From JBFWRK01 sp050248955 (GTDB lineage Bacteria > Actinomycetota > Acidimicrobiia > Acidimicrobiales > Ilumatobacteraceae), in contig JBFWRK010000007.1 in assembly GCA_050248955.1 (NCBI GenBank), positions 124,001-188,000 of the forward strand: DNA of 64,000 nt. Direction: 5' to 3'. Shown here piece after piece: positions 1-7,904 of the stretch (its first letter is position 1; the number at the start of each line of letters is the position of its first letter). The notes beneath the pieces were generated by a model, which did not search any database, was not told where the DNA came from, and worked only from the letters and a program-made list of their open reading frames with translations. Both the position numbers and the translations under genes were made by a program.

Positions 1-233
1 GAGAGCACCGCTTCGACCTTGGCCTTGTCGTTCGTGACGTTCGAGACGCGCGTCGCGCTCCAGAGGCCGCCGAGCACGGACGTGGTTGCGATGCCCATCA
101 AGCTGATCGCGACGATCAGTTCGACGAGCGAGAACCCTGCATCGGGATGGCGCGCGTCGTCCGGCCGGGTCTCGTCATCGAGATCCGGCCCGCGATGCAT
201 CGCGGCCCGCACGGCCCGTAGGACCCGCCTCAT
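1..233 (-). CDS. prepilin-like protein, N-terminal part (cut by window start)
   Basis: The reading frame starts with ATG at 233 and runs off the window. After about 34 hydrophilic residues it shows a type IV prepilin cleavage site and hydrophobic helix, DAGFSLVELIVAISLMGIAT, in which the conserved Phe follows Gly and the Glu sits at +5. A prepilin peptidase would cut after the Gly and methylate the Phe. Its start overlaps the stop of the upstream platform-protein gene by four bases (ATGA), so the two are translationally coupled. The leader is long for a class III signal but within the range of pseudopilins. It is probably a minor pilin or pseudopilin of the same machine; the C-terminal half that would tell which is outside the window. 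Confidence 0.85.
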   Translation of the reverse strand, partial: MRRVLRAVRAAMHRGPDLDDETRPDDARHPDAGFSLVELIVAISLMGIATTSVLGGLWSATRVSNVTNDKAKVEAVL

Positions 234-1435
234 CCGTTGTACCCGCCGAGCACGCCGTACATCGCCTGCACCAGCGCGACAGCGACGAAGCCCACGATCG
301 CGCCGACGAAGATGATCATCGCCGGCTCGAACATCGCGGTGAACCGCTTCACGCGCTGGTCGAGCTCGCGGTCGAAGTACATCGCCGCAGTGCCGAGCTG
401 CTTGTCGAGCGTGCCGGTCTCCTCGCCGACCTTGAACATCTGCCGGGCAGCACCCGGGAACAGCTCCGTCGCGATCAGCGGCTGCGAGAACCCCGCGCCT
501 CCGACCATCAGGAGGCGAGCCGCCTCGAGACGTTCGACGTACACCGCGTTGCTCGTCGACTCAGTCGTCACGCGCATCGCTTCCGGCAACGGCACGCCGG
601 CCGAGATCATCGACGACAGGATCCGGCAGAACCGTTCGAGGATCGCATACTGGATGATCCCGTTGACGACCGGGATCTTCAGCAACAAGCGGTCCTTCAC
701 CCGCCCGCCGGGCCCGGTGGTGCGCATCCAGATGAAGATCGCGACGAACAGCGCGATGATGCCGGCAGGCACGAACCAGAGGTCACTGAAGAACCGGGCC
801 ATGCCGAGCAGCGCCCGGGTCGCGAGCGGCAGCTTCACGTCGAGCTCGTCGAACAGGAGCTTGAACTTCGGGAGCACCCAACCGGCGAGGATCACGACGG
901 TGCCGATCGCGAGGGCGACGACGACGCTCGGGTACGCGAGCGCGGCGGTGATCCGCGACCTGGCCTGGATGTCACGGTCGATGTAGTCCGCCAGCCCGTC
1001 GAGCGTGTCGTCGAGGTTGCCGATCAGCTCGGCCGAGCTCAGCACGCCGAGGTACACCGGTGGGAACGCCTCGGGGTACGAGCTCGCCGCTTCGGAGAAC
1101 GTCGACCCCTGGCGGAGCTGCTCGGCCATGCCGCTCGTGACCTTGCGGACGACAGGGTCCTGCGCTTCGGCGGCGATCGTGTTGAGCGCCTCCATGATCG
1201 GGATGCCGGCCTTGACGAACACCGCGAGCTGACGGCTGAAGTGCATCAGCTCCTTGCGCTTCATCTTCGCTTTCGTGATGTCGATGTTGAGCGAGCTGCG
1301 CTTCTGGTCGACGGTCAGCGGGACGAGGTCGCGGTCCAGGAGGAGCGCGCGCACCTCACCGACGGTCGCTCCTTTGATCGAGCCCTCGACGGTGGCTCCG
1401 CTGGCATCGATGGCGCTGTAGGCGAACTTGGTCAT
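230..1435 (-). CDS. pilC: type II secretion/type IV pilus inner-membrane platform protein (GspF/PilC family)
   Basis: This 401-residue protein has the usual length and layout of GspF/PilC: two related T2SSF domains (about residues 70-195 and 270-395) separated and followed by hydrophobic helices near 170-195, 220-240 and 375-395. The first domain begins with the family-typical FSRQLAVFVKAGIPIMEAL. It would sit in the cytoplasmic membrane, couple the assembly ATPase to the growing pilus and define the base of the fibre. It follows the ATPase gene after 12 bases and overlaps the prepilin gene downstream, so all are one minus-strand operon. The start ATG at 1435 has a CGGAG ribosome binding site. 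Confidence 0.93.
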   Translation of the reverse strand: MTKFAYSAIDASGATVEGSIKGATVGEVRALLLDRDLVPLTVDQKRSSLNIDITKAKMKRKELMHFSRQLAVFVKAGIPIMEALNTIAAEAQDPVVRKVTSGMAEQLRQGSTFSEAASSYPEAFPPVYLGVLSSAELIGNLDDTLDGLADYIDRDIQARSRITAALAYPSVVVALAIGTVVILAGWVLPKFKLLFDELDVKLPLATRALLGMARFFSDLWFVPAGIIALFVAIFIWMRTTGPGGRVKDRLLLKIPVVNGIIQYAILERFCRILSSMISAGVPLPEAMRVTTESTSNAVYVERLEAARLLMVGGAGFSQPLIATELFPGAARQMFKVGEETGTLDKQLGTAAMYFDRELDQRVKRFTAMFEPAMIIFVGAIVGFVAVALVQAMYGVLGGYNG

Positions 1436-1447
1436 GGTGGGCTCCGG

Positions 1448-3208
1448 TCAGTTCCCGAACAGGGTGCGGATGACTTCGGGGATCGTCGTGATGTCCTGGT
1501 CGACGAGCGCGAGGGCCTCCATCGCGAGTGGGCGCATGCCCTGGGCGACGGCGAGCTTGCGGAGCTCGTCCTGTGTGGCCCAGCCGACGACGAGACGGCG
1601 GAGCTCCGGCGTGATCCGGAGGAGCTCGTAGATGCCGATGCGATCGCGGTAGCCCGTGCCGGCGCAGAGGTCGCAGCCGCGGCCGTGGAAGAACTCGCTC
1701 TTCGGGTAGCCGCCGTGGCGCTCGTAGAAGCCGACCTCCTGGGCCGGAGGGCGGTACGGCTCGCGGCAGTTGTCGCAGATCCGGCGGAGGAGCCGTTGGC
1801 CGACGACGCCGATCACGGACGACGCGATCAGGAACGACTCGATGCCCATGTCGAGAAAGCGATGGAGCGCAGCCACGGCGTCCGTGCCGTGGACGGAGGA
1901 GAGCACCAGGTGGCCGGTGAGCGCCGACTGGATCGCGATGCGGGCGGTGTCGACATCGCGGATCTCGCCGACGAGGATCACGTCGGGGTCCTGGCGCAGG
2001 ATCGCTTTGAGGCCGGTGGCGAACGTGAGCCCTGCTGCCTCGTTCGCCTGGATCTGGTTGATGCCCGGGAAGACGTACTCGACCGGGTCCTCGATCGTGG
2101 TGACGTTCTTGCCCGTCGAGTTGATCTCGCCGAGCGTGGCGTAGAGCGTCGTCGTCTTGCCGGCACCCGTCGGCCCGGCGCACAGGACCATGCCGAACGG
2201 CGAGTGCGCCATCGCGGTGAAGTCCTCATAGGTGTCGCGCGGGAAGCCGAGCTGCGAGAGACCGATGAGCGAGCGGCCCTTGTCGAGCAGCCGCAGCACC
2301 ATCTTCTCGCCGAACACGGTCGAGACGCTGGAGACGCGCACGTCGACGTCGCGACTGTCGACGGTGAGGCTGAACTGGCCGTCCTGCGGCCGCCGCCGCT
2401 CGACGATGTTCATGCCCGCCATGATCTTGAGCCGGCTGATGAGCGCGAGCTGGATGCCGTTCGGGAGCGAGAACGCGTCCACGAGTGCGCCGTCGATGCG
2501 GAACCGGATGCGGACGCGGTCGTCGAGCGCCTCGATGTGGATGTCGGAGGTGCGGTCCCGCAGCGCCTGGGTGACGATGCGGTTGACGACCTGCACGACG
2601 GGTGCGTTCTCGTCGGTCGCGTCGTCGACCGCGTCGCGGGCGGCGGTGATCGCAGCGCGCTGCTCGTTCGTCGTCTCGAACGCCTTGACGAGTCGCTCGA
2701 TCTGGTCGTCGCTGCGGTAGGTGCGGTCGATGAGCGTGCGCACCGTCAAGGTCTCGGCGACGAGCCAGCGGATCGGGCGGGCGACCGCGACTTCCACGGC
2801 CTCGCGGCTGGCGGCCTTCGGCTCAGAGGTCAGGACGACGAGTCGCCCGTCTTCCTCCTCGATCGGGATCGCCTGGTGGCGGCGGACGACCTTCTCGTCG
2901 ATCGTCCCGGACACGGAGGGGTTGGGGTGCACCGAGCGGCCCTCGGCGGACTCGACCCCGTGCACCTCGGCGACGCAGCGCAGGACGGCGAAGCGGTCGG
3001 CGCCGTCGGTGAGCAGCTGCTCGACGAACGGCGCCGTCGCGCCGTCGGACACGCGCAGCGCGGCACCGAGCTGCGCGGTGGTGATCGCTTCGCGCTGCAG
3101 CAGCAGCTGGCCGATGCGGGTGAGGTCCGGATCCGGCGCCGCGAGCCGACGTTCCTCGGCCTCCTCACCGGGCTCCACCAATGCTGTCCTGCTTCTGAAT
3201 CGAGCCAT
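1448..3208 (-). CDS. pilB: type IV pilus/type II secretion assembly ATPase (GspE/PilB family)
   Basis: The 586-residue protein has an N-terminal MshEN/T2SSE domain (about 20-170) and a C-terminal secretion ATPase domain. Walker A is GPTGAGKTT near residue 345, the Walker B region with the adjacent Asp box lies in DPDVILVGEIRD near 408, and two CxxC pairs (CDNC and CDLC, about 478-520) form the zinc motif typical of PilB/GspE. It would power pilin extraction and fibre assembly as a cytoplasmic hexamer on the PilC platform. I start it at the ATG at 3208, which has a good GGGAGAG ribosome binding site, rather than at an upstream in-frame start. No PilT retraction ATPase is seen in the window. 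Confidence 0.95.
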   Translation of the reverse strand: MARFRSRTALVEPGEEAEERRLAAPDPDLTRIGQLLLQREAITTAQLGAALRVSDGATAPFVEQLLTDGADRFAVLRCVAEVHGVESAEGRSVHPNPSVSGTIDEKVVRRHQAIPIEEEDGRLVVLTSEPKAASREAVEVAVARPIRWLVAETLTVRTLIDRTYRSDDQIERLVKAFETTNEQRAAITAARDAVDDATDENAPVVQVVNRIVTQALRDRTSDIHIEALDDRVRIRFRIDGALVDAFSLPNGIQLALISRLKIMAGMNIVERRRPQDGQFSLTVDSRDVDVRVSSVSTVFGEKMVLRLLDKGRSLIGLSQLGFPRDTYEDFTAMAHSPFGMVLCAGPTGAGKTTTLYATLGEINSTGKNVTTIEDPVEYVFPGINQIQANEAAGLTFATGLKAILRQDPDVILVGEIRDVDTARIAIQSALTGHLVLSSVHGTDAVAALHRFLDMGIESFLIASSVIGVVGQRLLRRICDNCREPYRPPAQEVGFYERHGGYPKSEFFHGRGCDLCAGTGYRDRIGIYELLRITPELRRLVVGWATQDELRKLAVAQGMRPLAMEALALVDQDITTIPEVIRTLFGN

Positions 3209-3304
3209 CGTCTCTCCCGAGCTCACCCGGAGGGAGAGCTCTGCGATCGGTCAGGGGTGGGTCAGTGCCGCCTCAGCCACGTCACGGCGTACGGTCCGAC
3301 GCGG

Positions 3305-4003
3305 TCAGATCCCGGCACGGAGCTCGCCCTTGCGGACGAACAGGTCGGGGTTGATCTCGGCGACCGCACGCTCGAGGTCCTCCATGCGGTCGAGGTGCGC
3401 TTCGATCGCGGCCATGCCGTCGCTGCCGACGGACTCCTCGACCTCGGTCACGCGGGCGCTCATCTGCTCCCAGCGCGTGGCGACGGTGTGCTGGTACTCG
3501 CGGAACTCCTCGAGCAGCTCGGCGCTCGACTGCGTGAGCGCGGCGCTGCGCTCGCGGAGCGGGCCGATGTGGTCGAGCTGACGCCGTGCGGCCGCGAGCT
3601 CGCCGCGGAACGCCTCGACCTGCTCGCGACGCTCGGTGTCGGCGATGTTCATCGCGCCGAGCACGTCGTCCAGCCGGGTGGAGAGCGCGGTCAGGTCGTC
3701 GAGGCGCGACGCCTCGGCCACGAAGCGGGCTTCGATCGCGTCGAGCCGCTGGGTGATCGCGGCGAACGCATCGCAGGTCCGCTCGCCGACGCGCTGTTCG
3801 AGCTCGGCGAGCTGCTGCTCGAACCGCTCCGTGAGCGCGCTCGCCTGTGACTCGGCGGCCGCGCTGGCGGCCGCAAAGCGATGGTCGAGCTGCTGCTCGC
3901 GCCGCTTGGTGATCGCGACCGGGCTGTCCTCGTCCGGCCGCGGTGGTCCCCAGACCACGTCGCTGACCCGCCGCCCGAACTGCCCCGCATCGGTCATGCT
4001 CAC
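3305..4003 (-). CDS. coiled-coil protein of unknown function, first visible gene of the pilus-type operon
   Basis: I do not recognise a named family. The 232-residue protein is almost entirely heptad-like Leu/Ala/Glu/Arg helix from about residue 30 to 220, with no signal peptide, membrane helix or enzyme motif, so a long cytoplasmic coiled coil is the safest description. The GTG at 4003 has a GGAGGTGGATC ribosome binding site directly before it; an ATG two codons later is the alternative. It lies 96 bases upstream of the assembly ATPase on the same strand, suggesting an accessory or scaffolding role in the same machine. A possible -10 box (TACGCT, read on the minus strand) lies about 45 bases upstream. 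Confidence 0.75.
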   Translation of the reverse strand: MSMTDAGQFGRRVSDVVWGPPRPDEDSPVAITKRREQQLDHRFAAASAAAESQASALTERFEQQLAELEQRVGERTCDAFAAITQRLDAIEARFVAEASRLDDLTALSTRLDDVLGAMNIADTERREQVEAFRGELAAARRQLDHIGPLRERSAALTQSSAELLEEFREYQHTVATRWEQMSARVTEVEESVGSDGMAAIEAHLDRMEDLERAVAEINPDLFVRKGELRAGI

Positions 4004-4123
4004 GATCCACCTCCGCCTTCCTGGTCGAGGAAAGCGTAGGAGCGGTCCGTCTCGTTACGAGTTCAGTTCAGCACACTGCGTGAGATTCGGACCAAACGAC
4101 CCATCCCGTGCGCGGATCGACGC

Positions 4124-5305
4124 TCAGACGGTGCGGACCACCAGGGCGTCGCCCTGGCCGCCGCCACCGCAGAGCGCGACGGCGCCGAGTCCGCCACCGC
4201 GACGGCGCAGCTCGTGGAGGACCGTCAACGCGAGGCGGTTGCCGCTCATGCCGATCGGGTGGCCGAGCGCGATCGCGCCGCCGTTGACGTTCACGACATC
4301 GTCGGTGATCCCGAGCTCGGCCATCGACGCGATGCCGACTGCGGCGAACGCCTCGTTGATCTCGAACAGATCGACGTCGGCGACGGTCTTGCCGGCGCGC
4401 TCGAGTGCCTTCTGGATCGCCCGGCTCGGCTGGTGCAGGAGCGAGGCGTTGTCGGGACCGGCGACCATGCCGTAGCTCACGACCTGACCGAGCGGCGTCA
4501 CGCCACGAGCGTTCGCGGCCTTCTCGCTCATCACGATCACGGCCGAACCGCCATCGCTGAGCTGCGACGCGTTGGCGGCGGTGATCGTGCCCTCCTTGTC
4601 GAACGCGGGCTTCAGGCCGGCGAGGCTCTCCATCGTGGTGCCCGGGCGGACGCCCTCGTCCGTCTCGACGAGCATCGGCTCGCCCTTGCGCTGCGGGATG
4701 CTCACGGGGACGATCTCCTCGGCGAAGCGGCCGTCCTTGATCGCGTTCGCGGCGCGTTCGTTGGACTTCATCGCCATCTCGTCCTGCTGCTCGCGGGTGA
4801 TCCCCCCGGCCGAGTAGCGCTCGGTGCTGAGACCCATCAGGCAGGCGTCGAACGCGCACCACAGGCCGTCCTTGATGATCGCATCGGCGAGCTCGGTGTT
4901 GCCGTAGCGGAAGCCGCCGCGGGCGCCGGCAGCGATGTACGGCGCGTTCGTCATGCTCTCCATGCCACCGGCGACGACGATGTCGGCCTCACCGGCGGCG
5001 ATCATCTGGTCGGCGAGGTAGATCGAGTTGAGCCCGGAGAGGCAGACCTTGTTCACGTTGACGCTCGGCACGCTCATCGGGATGCCGGCCTTGACCGCCG
5101 CCTGGCGCGACGGCACCTGGCCCTGTCCGGCCATGAGGACCTGGCCCATGATCACGTACTCGACTTCCTCGGGCGACACGCCGGCGCGCTCGAGCGCAGC
5201 CTTGATCGCGAAGCCACCGAGGTCGGCCCCACTGAACGGTGCGAGCGCGCCGCTCATCTTCCCGATCGGCGTACGAGCCCCGGCGACGATGTACGAACCA
5301 GGCAT
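4124..5305 (-). CDS. acetyl-CoA acetyltransferase (thiolase II family)
   Basis: A 393-residue thiolase with all catalytic parts: the nucleophilic Cys88 in NKVCLSGLNS, the His349 of GHPIG and the second Cys379 in the C-terminal CGGGGQG. It condenses two acetyl-CoA to acetoacetyl-CoA or cleaves the reverse. I start it at 5305, where an AGGGAGG ribosome binding site precedes MPGSYIVAG; the frame is open another 42 codons upstream but that segment covers the regulatory region. It is divergent from crotonyl-CoA carboxylase/reductase, with two copies of a palindromic operator between them, so the two are probably co-regulated. Together they fit acetyl-CoA to crotonyl-CoA to ethylmalonyl-CoA chemistry, although the reductase and hydratase steps are not encoded beside them. 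Confidence 0.93.
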   Translation of the reverse strand: MPGSYIVAGARTPIGKMSGALAPFSGADLGGFAIKAALERAGVSPEEVEYVIMGQVLMAGQGQVPSRQAAVKAGIPMSVPSVNVNKVCLSGLNSIYLADQMIAAGEADIVVAGGMESMTNAPYIAAGARGGFRYGNTELADAIIKDGLWCAFDACLMGLSTERYSAGGITREQQDEMAMKSNERAANAIKDGRFAEEIVPVSIPQRKGEPMLVETDEGVRPGTTMESLAGLKPAFDKEGTITAANASQLSDGGSAVIVMSEKAANARGVTPLGQVVSYGMVAGPDNASLLHQPSRAIQKALERAGKTVADVDLFEINEAFAAVGIASMAELGITDDVVNVNGGAIALGHPIGMSGNRLALTVLHELRRRGGGLGAVALCGGGGQGDALVVRTV

Positions 5306-5350
5306 GGTGCCCTCCCTGTCGTTGTCCTGCGCGGACTGTAGGCGCGCGAG

Positions 5351-5366
5351 GCTACCGCGCGGTAAC
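5351..5366. promoter_or_regulatory. TetR-type operator, copy 1 (GCTACCG-N2-CGGTAAC)
   Basis: A 16-base site containing the perfect palindrome TACCGCGCGGTA at 5353-5364. It is repeated with 14 of 16 bases identical at 5406-5421. The form (TACCG-N2-CGGTA) resembles operators of TetR-family acyl-CoA regulators. It lies 46 bases upstream of the thiolase start codon. The regulator gene is not in this neighbourhood. Confidence 0.7.
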
Positions 5367-5392
5367 TGGCACCATCCCGGTAGCGGCGCGAC

Positions 5393-5423
5393 TTGGACCC
5401 CGGTAGCTACCGGTCGGTAACGT
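5393..5423 (+). promoter_or_regulatory. promoter of the carboxylase/reductase gene with operator copy 2
   Basis: TTGGAC at 5393-5398 and TAACGT at 5418-5423 can serve as -35 and -10 (19-base spacer). The -10 ends six bases before the ATG at 5430 and no ribosome binding site is visible, so a leaderless transcript is likely. The second operator copy (5406-5421, core TACCGGTCGGTA at 5408-5419) covers the spacer and -10, a position where a bound repressor would block RNA polymerase. A second palindrome, CCGGTAGCTACCGG at 5400-5413, overlaps it. Confidence 0.6.
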
Positions 5424-5429
5424 CCCTCC

Positions 5430-6770
5430 ATGCAGCACGTGCTCGAGGCAATCCAGTCCGGTGCCAGCGGCGCCGACCTCGCCGGCCTCCCGATCCCGGA
5501 GAGCTACCGCGCCGTCTACGTCCGCCGTGAGGACGTCGGCATGTTCGAGGGCCTCACCTCGGCGGACAAGGACCCGCGGAAGTCCTTGCACGTCGGCGAG
5601 GTCGCCACGCCCGAGCTCGCACCCGACGAGGCGTACGTCGCGGTGATGGCGAGCTCGATCAACTTCAACACGGTGTGGACGAGCATCTTCGAGCCACTGC
5701 CGACGTTCGGCTTCCTCGACCGGCTCGGCAAGGAGAGCGCCTGGGGCAAGCGGCACGCGCTCCCCGTCCACGTGGTCGGTTCCGACGCCGCCGGCGTCGT
5801 GCTGCGGGTCGGCTCGGCCGTGCGCAACTGGAAGCCGGGCGATCGGGTGACGGTGCACTGCAACTACGTCGACGACCAGGACCCGTCCGCCCACGACGAC
5901 TCGATGATGGCGAGCAACCAGCGGATCTGGGGCTTCGAGACGAACTTCGGCGGTCTCGCCGATCTCACGGTCGTCAAGGCGAACCAGCTGATGCCGAAGC
6001 CGACGCACCTCTCGTGGGAGGAATCGGCCGTCAACGCGCTCTGCAACTCGACGAGCTACCGCATGATCGTGTCGCACAACGGTGCCGGCATGAAGCAGGG
6101 CGACTCGGTGCTCGTCTGGGGCGCGAGCGGCGGCATCGGCGGCTACGCGGTGCAGTACGTGCTCAACGGTGGCGGCACGCCGGTCGGGGTCGTCTCCTCG
6201 CCCGAGAAGGCTGCGCTGCTGAACGAGCTCGGCGTCGAGGCGGTGATCGACCGCCGGGCCGAGGGCTACCGGTTCTGGAAGGACGAGCACACCCAGGACG
6301 AGAGCGAGTGGCGGCGGTTCGGCAAGAAGATCCGCGAGCTGATCGGCGACGACCCCGACATCGTGTTCGAGCACCCCGGTCGGCAGACGATGGGCGCGTC
6401 GGTGTTCGCCTGCAAGCGCGGCGGCACGATCGTCACGTGCGCGGCGACGAGTGGCTACATGGTCGAGTTCGACAACCGGCACTTCTGGATGAAGCTGAAG
6501 AACCTCAAGGCGAGCCACTTCGCCAACTACCAGGAGGCGTGGCAGGCGAACCGGCTGATCGACATGGGGCGGATCCAGCCGATGCTTTCGGCCGTGTACC
6601 CGCTCACGGAGACCGGCGCGGCGGCGCTCAAGATCCACCGCAACGAGCACGAGGGGAAGATCGGCGTGCTGTGCCTGGCCCCGGGCGAGGGCTTCGGGAT
6701 CGACGACCCGGAGAAGCGGGCGCGGATCGGCGAGGACAAGATCACGCTGTTCCGCCGCCACGGCGGCTAG
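5430..6770 (+). CDS. ccr: crotonyl-CoA carboxylase/reductase
   Basis: The 446-residue protein is a medium-chain dehydrogenase/reductase of the Ccr subfamily, which reduces crotonyl-CoA with NADPH while fixing CO2 to give ethylmalonyl-CoA. The CO2-handling residues known from Ccr enzymes can be recognised: Asn in SSINFNTVW, the Phe-Glu pair in GFETNFGG and His in ASHFANYQEAW. The nucleotide-binding loop is GASGGIGGYAVQ. It may serve the ethylmalonyl-CoA pathway for C2 assimilation or supply ethylmalonyl units. The methylmalonyl-CoA epimerase about 700 bases downstream on the same strand fits the former. The other signature enzymes (ethylmalonyl-CoA mutase, mesaconyl-CoA hydratase) are not in the window. 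Confidence 0.95.
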   Translation: MQHVLEAIQSGASGADLAGLPIPESYRAVYVRREDVGMFEGLTSADKDPRKSLHVGEVATPELAPDEAYVAVMASSINFNTVWTSIFEPLPTFGFLDRLGKESAWGKRHALPVHVVGSDAAGVVLRVGSAVRNWKPGDRVTVHCNYVDDQDPSAHDDSMMASNQRIWGFETNFGGLADLTVVKANQLMPKPTHLSWEESAVNALCNSTSYRMIVSHNGAGMKQGDSVLVWGASGGIGGYAVQYVLNGGGTPVGVVSSPEKAALLNELGVEAVIDRRAEGYRFWKDEHTQDESEWRRFGKKIRELIGDDPDIVFEHPGRQTMGASVFACKRGGTIVTCAATSGYMVEFDNRHFWMKLKNLKASHFANYQEAWQANRLIDMGRIQPMLSAVYPLTETGAAALKIHRNEHEGKIGVLCLAPGEGFGIDDPEKRARIGEDKITLFRRHGG

Positions 6771-6817
6771 CGCGTCGACCGCCCGGCCGCCGGGTGCGTC
6801 CACGTCCGCCGATCTCC

Positions 6818-6947
6818 TGTTCGGCGTCCGCTCTCGGTTCGTCGTCCGACGGGGCATTCTCTGCTCGGCGTCCGATCTCGGTTCGGCGTCCGATCTCGGT
6901 TCGGCGTCCGATCTCCCGTTCGGCGTCCGACGGGGCATTCTCTGCTC
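6818..6947. repeat. short tandem repeat tract, 18-bp unit
   Basis: Three near-identical 18-19-base units (GTCCGATCTCGGTTCGGC and variants) run head to tail over 6870-6924. Diverged part-units lie on both sides, and a 24-base block beginning GTCCGACGGGGCATTCTC occurs at 6844 and again at 6925. The tract lies in a gene-free stretch (6771-7101). The units are contiguous with no unique spacers, so this is a simple tandem repeat and not a CRISPR array. No function can be assigned. Confidence 0.75.
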
Positions 6948-7101
6948 GCAGCCGACCGCCGACCCCTTCTCGGTTCGGATGCGGACTCGAGATGTCCGCC
7001 CGACGGCAGAGATCGAGTCGGAGGTCGCTCCAGAGCAGAGAACCGGACGACAGCGATCGGTGGTCGTTGTGCGGTGGTGACGACTGCCACCATCTCGCTC
7101 C

Positions 7102-7137
7102 TTGGGACGGGTTCTGACTGACGGTACAGTCAGTTAG
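7102..7137 (+). promoter_or_regulatory. promoter with overlapping palindromic operator
   Basis: TTGGGA at 7102-7107 and TACAGT at 7125-7130 are separated by exactly 17 bases. An imperfect 24-base palindrome at 7114-7137 (arms CTGACTGAC and GTCAGTTAG, 8 of 9 paired, six-base centre) covers the -10 region. This is the geometry of a TetR-type repressor site. It drives the small unit that ends at the hairpin at 7409-7436. Confidence 0.6.
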
Positions 7138-7152
7138 CGGAAGAGGGTCGCA

Positions 7153-7245
7153 ATGGCGCGGCCCCAACTCGGACCCCGTGAGGAATGTGATTCCCATGCA
7201 CGGCCACATCTCGGCCCTGCTCGCTGTCTCCCTGATCGGACCTGA
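7153..7245 (+). CDS. possible 30-residue peptide, TetR-like N-terminus
   Basis: The ATG at 7153 has the best ribosome binding site of this unit (GGAAGAGGG, six bases upstream). It encodes 30 residues beginning MARPQLGPREE, reminiscent of the first residues of TetR repressors, before a stop at 7243-7245. It may be a leader peptide or the stub of a lost regulator gene. It overlaps the next small ORF in another frame, so at most one of the two is likely to be the main product. Confidence 0.25.
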   Translation: MARPQLGPREECDSHARPHLGPARCLPDRT

Positions 7246-7375
7246 AGTCCGCGATCGGATGGAGTCGAACCCGCGCAAGACCCGCTGGTTCCGGCGCTCG
7301 AACCGCGACGACCGCTGGCTGACGCTCGGCTCGGCGCTGCGGATGACCGCACCGCTCGAGACGCCCCGCATCTGA
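7196..7375 (+). CDS. small hypothetical protein, 59 residues
   Basis: The ATG at 7196 is preceded by GAGGAA about ten bases upstream; an in-frame GTG at 7178 would add six residues. The product begins MHGHISALLAVSLIG and continues as a strongly basic, Trp-containing segment (RKTRWFRRSNRDDRWLTL). I recognise no family. It is supported as a real gene by its setting: its own operator-controlled promoter at 7102-7137 and a strong terminator hairpin 34 bases after the stop. A short hydrophobic N-terminus followed by an Arg-rich stretch would suit a small membrane-associated or nucleic-acid-binding protein, but this is only a description. Confidence 0.5.
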   Translation: MHGHISALLAVSLIGPEVRDRMESNPRKTRWFRRSNRDDRWLTLGSALRMTAPLETPRI

Positions 7376-7408
7376 ACTTGCGCGCTCCTTGCGAGTCGCA
7401 CTCGCTGC

Positions 7409-7436
7409 AACGGCTGGCCCATTCGGGTCGGCCGTT
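7409..7436 (+). terminator. terminator hairpin after the small unit
   Basis: The arms AACGGCTGGCCC and GGGTCGGCCGTT form 12 pairs (two of them G-T) around the loop ATTC and are followed by a short T run. It ends the 7.1-7.4 kb unit and separates it from the epimerase gene. Confidence 0.75.
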
Positions 7437-7471
7437 TCACGTTGTGCGGTGCGAGCGAGCAGCATGTAGCC

Positions 7472-7873
7472 ATGCTCCTCACCGAGATCGACCACGTCGC
7501 TATCGCCGTCCGTGACCTCGAGGCCGCGATCGACTACTACCACCGTGCGTTCGGAGCCGAGGTCGAGCACCGCGAGGTCGTCGAGAGCGACGGCGTCGAG
7601 GAGGCGCTCCTGAAGGTTGCCGAGAGCTACATCCAGCTGCTGACGCCGATCCGGGACGACTCGCCGGTCGCGAAGGCGATCGAGAAGCGTGGCGAGGGGC
7701 TGCACCACATCGGCTACCGGGTCGCCGACTGCGGCGTCGCGCTTCAGTCGATGATCGCCGCGGGTGCGTCGGCGATCGACAAGGCACCCCGCCCAGGCAG
7801 CCGCGGGACGACCGTGGCGTTCATCCATCCGAAGGGCAGCTTCGGCACGCTGATCGAGCTCGTCCAGGAGTAG
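7472..7873 (+). CDS. mce: methylmalonyl-CoA epimerase
   Basis: The 133-residue VOC-fold protein begins MLLTEIDHVAIAVRDLEAAI, typical of methylmalonyl-CoA epimerases. It has the metal-binding His of IDHVAIAV, the His pair in EGLHHIGYRV and the C-terminal Glu of LIELVQE. It interconverts the R and S forms of methylmalonyl-CoA (and ethylmalonyl-CoA) so that the B12-dependent mutase can act. I chose the ATG at 7472 because it matches the family N-terminus; the ten codons upstream do not. No good ribosome binding site is seen. Its position beside crotonyl-CoA carboxylase/reductase fits propionate or ethylmalonyl-CoA metabolism. Confidence 0.93.
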   Translation: MLLTEIDHVAIAVRDLEAAIDYYHRAFGAEVEHREVVESDGVEEALLKVAESYIQLLTPIRDDSPVAKAIEKRGEGLHHIGYRVADCGVALQSMIAAGASAIDKAPRPGSRGTTVAFIHPKGSFGTLIELVQE

Positions 7874-7904
7874 CCGCCACGACGCGAGCGGTAGCCTCGC
7901 TGCC

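Noticed and set aside
1241..3850. Very long open frame on the plus strand over the pilus ATPase
   Set aside because: It is the antisense shadow of high-GC genes; its Arg/Asp/Glu/Leu-only composition and lack of any motif contrast with the clear ATPase motifs on the other strand.
6870..6924. Repeated units that might suggest a CRISPR array
   Set aside because: Units are contiguous without unique spacers and no cas gene is present; it is a simple tandem repeat.
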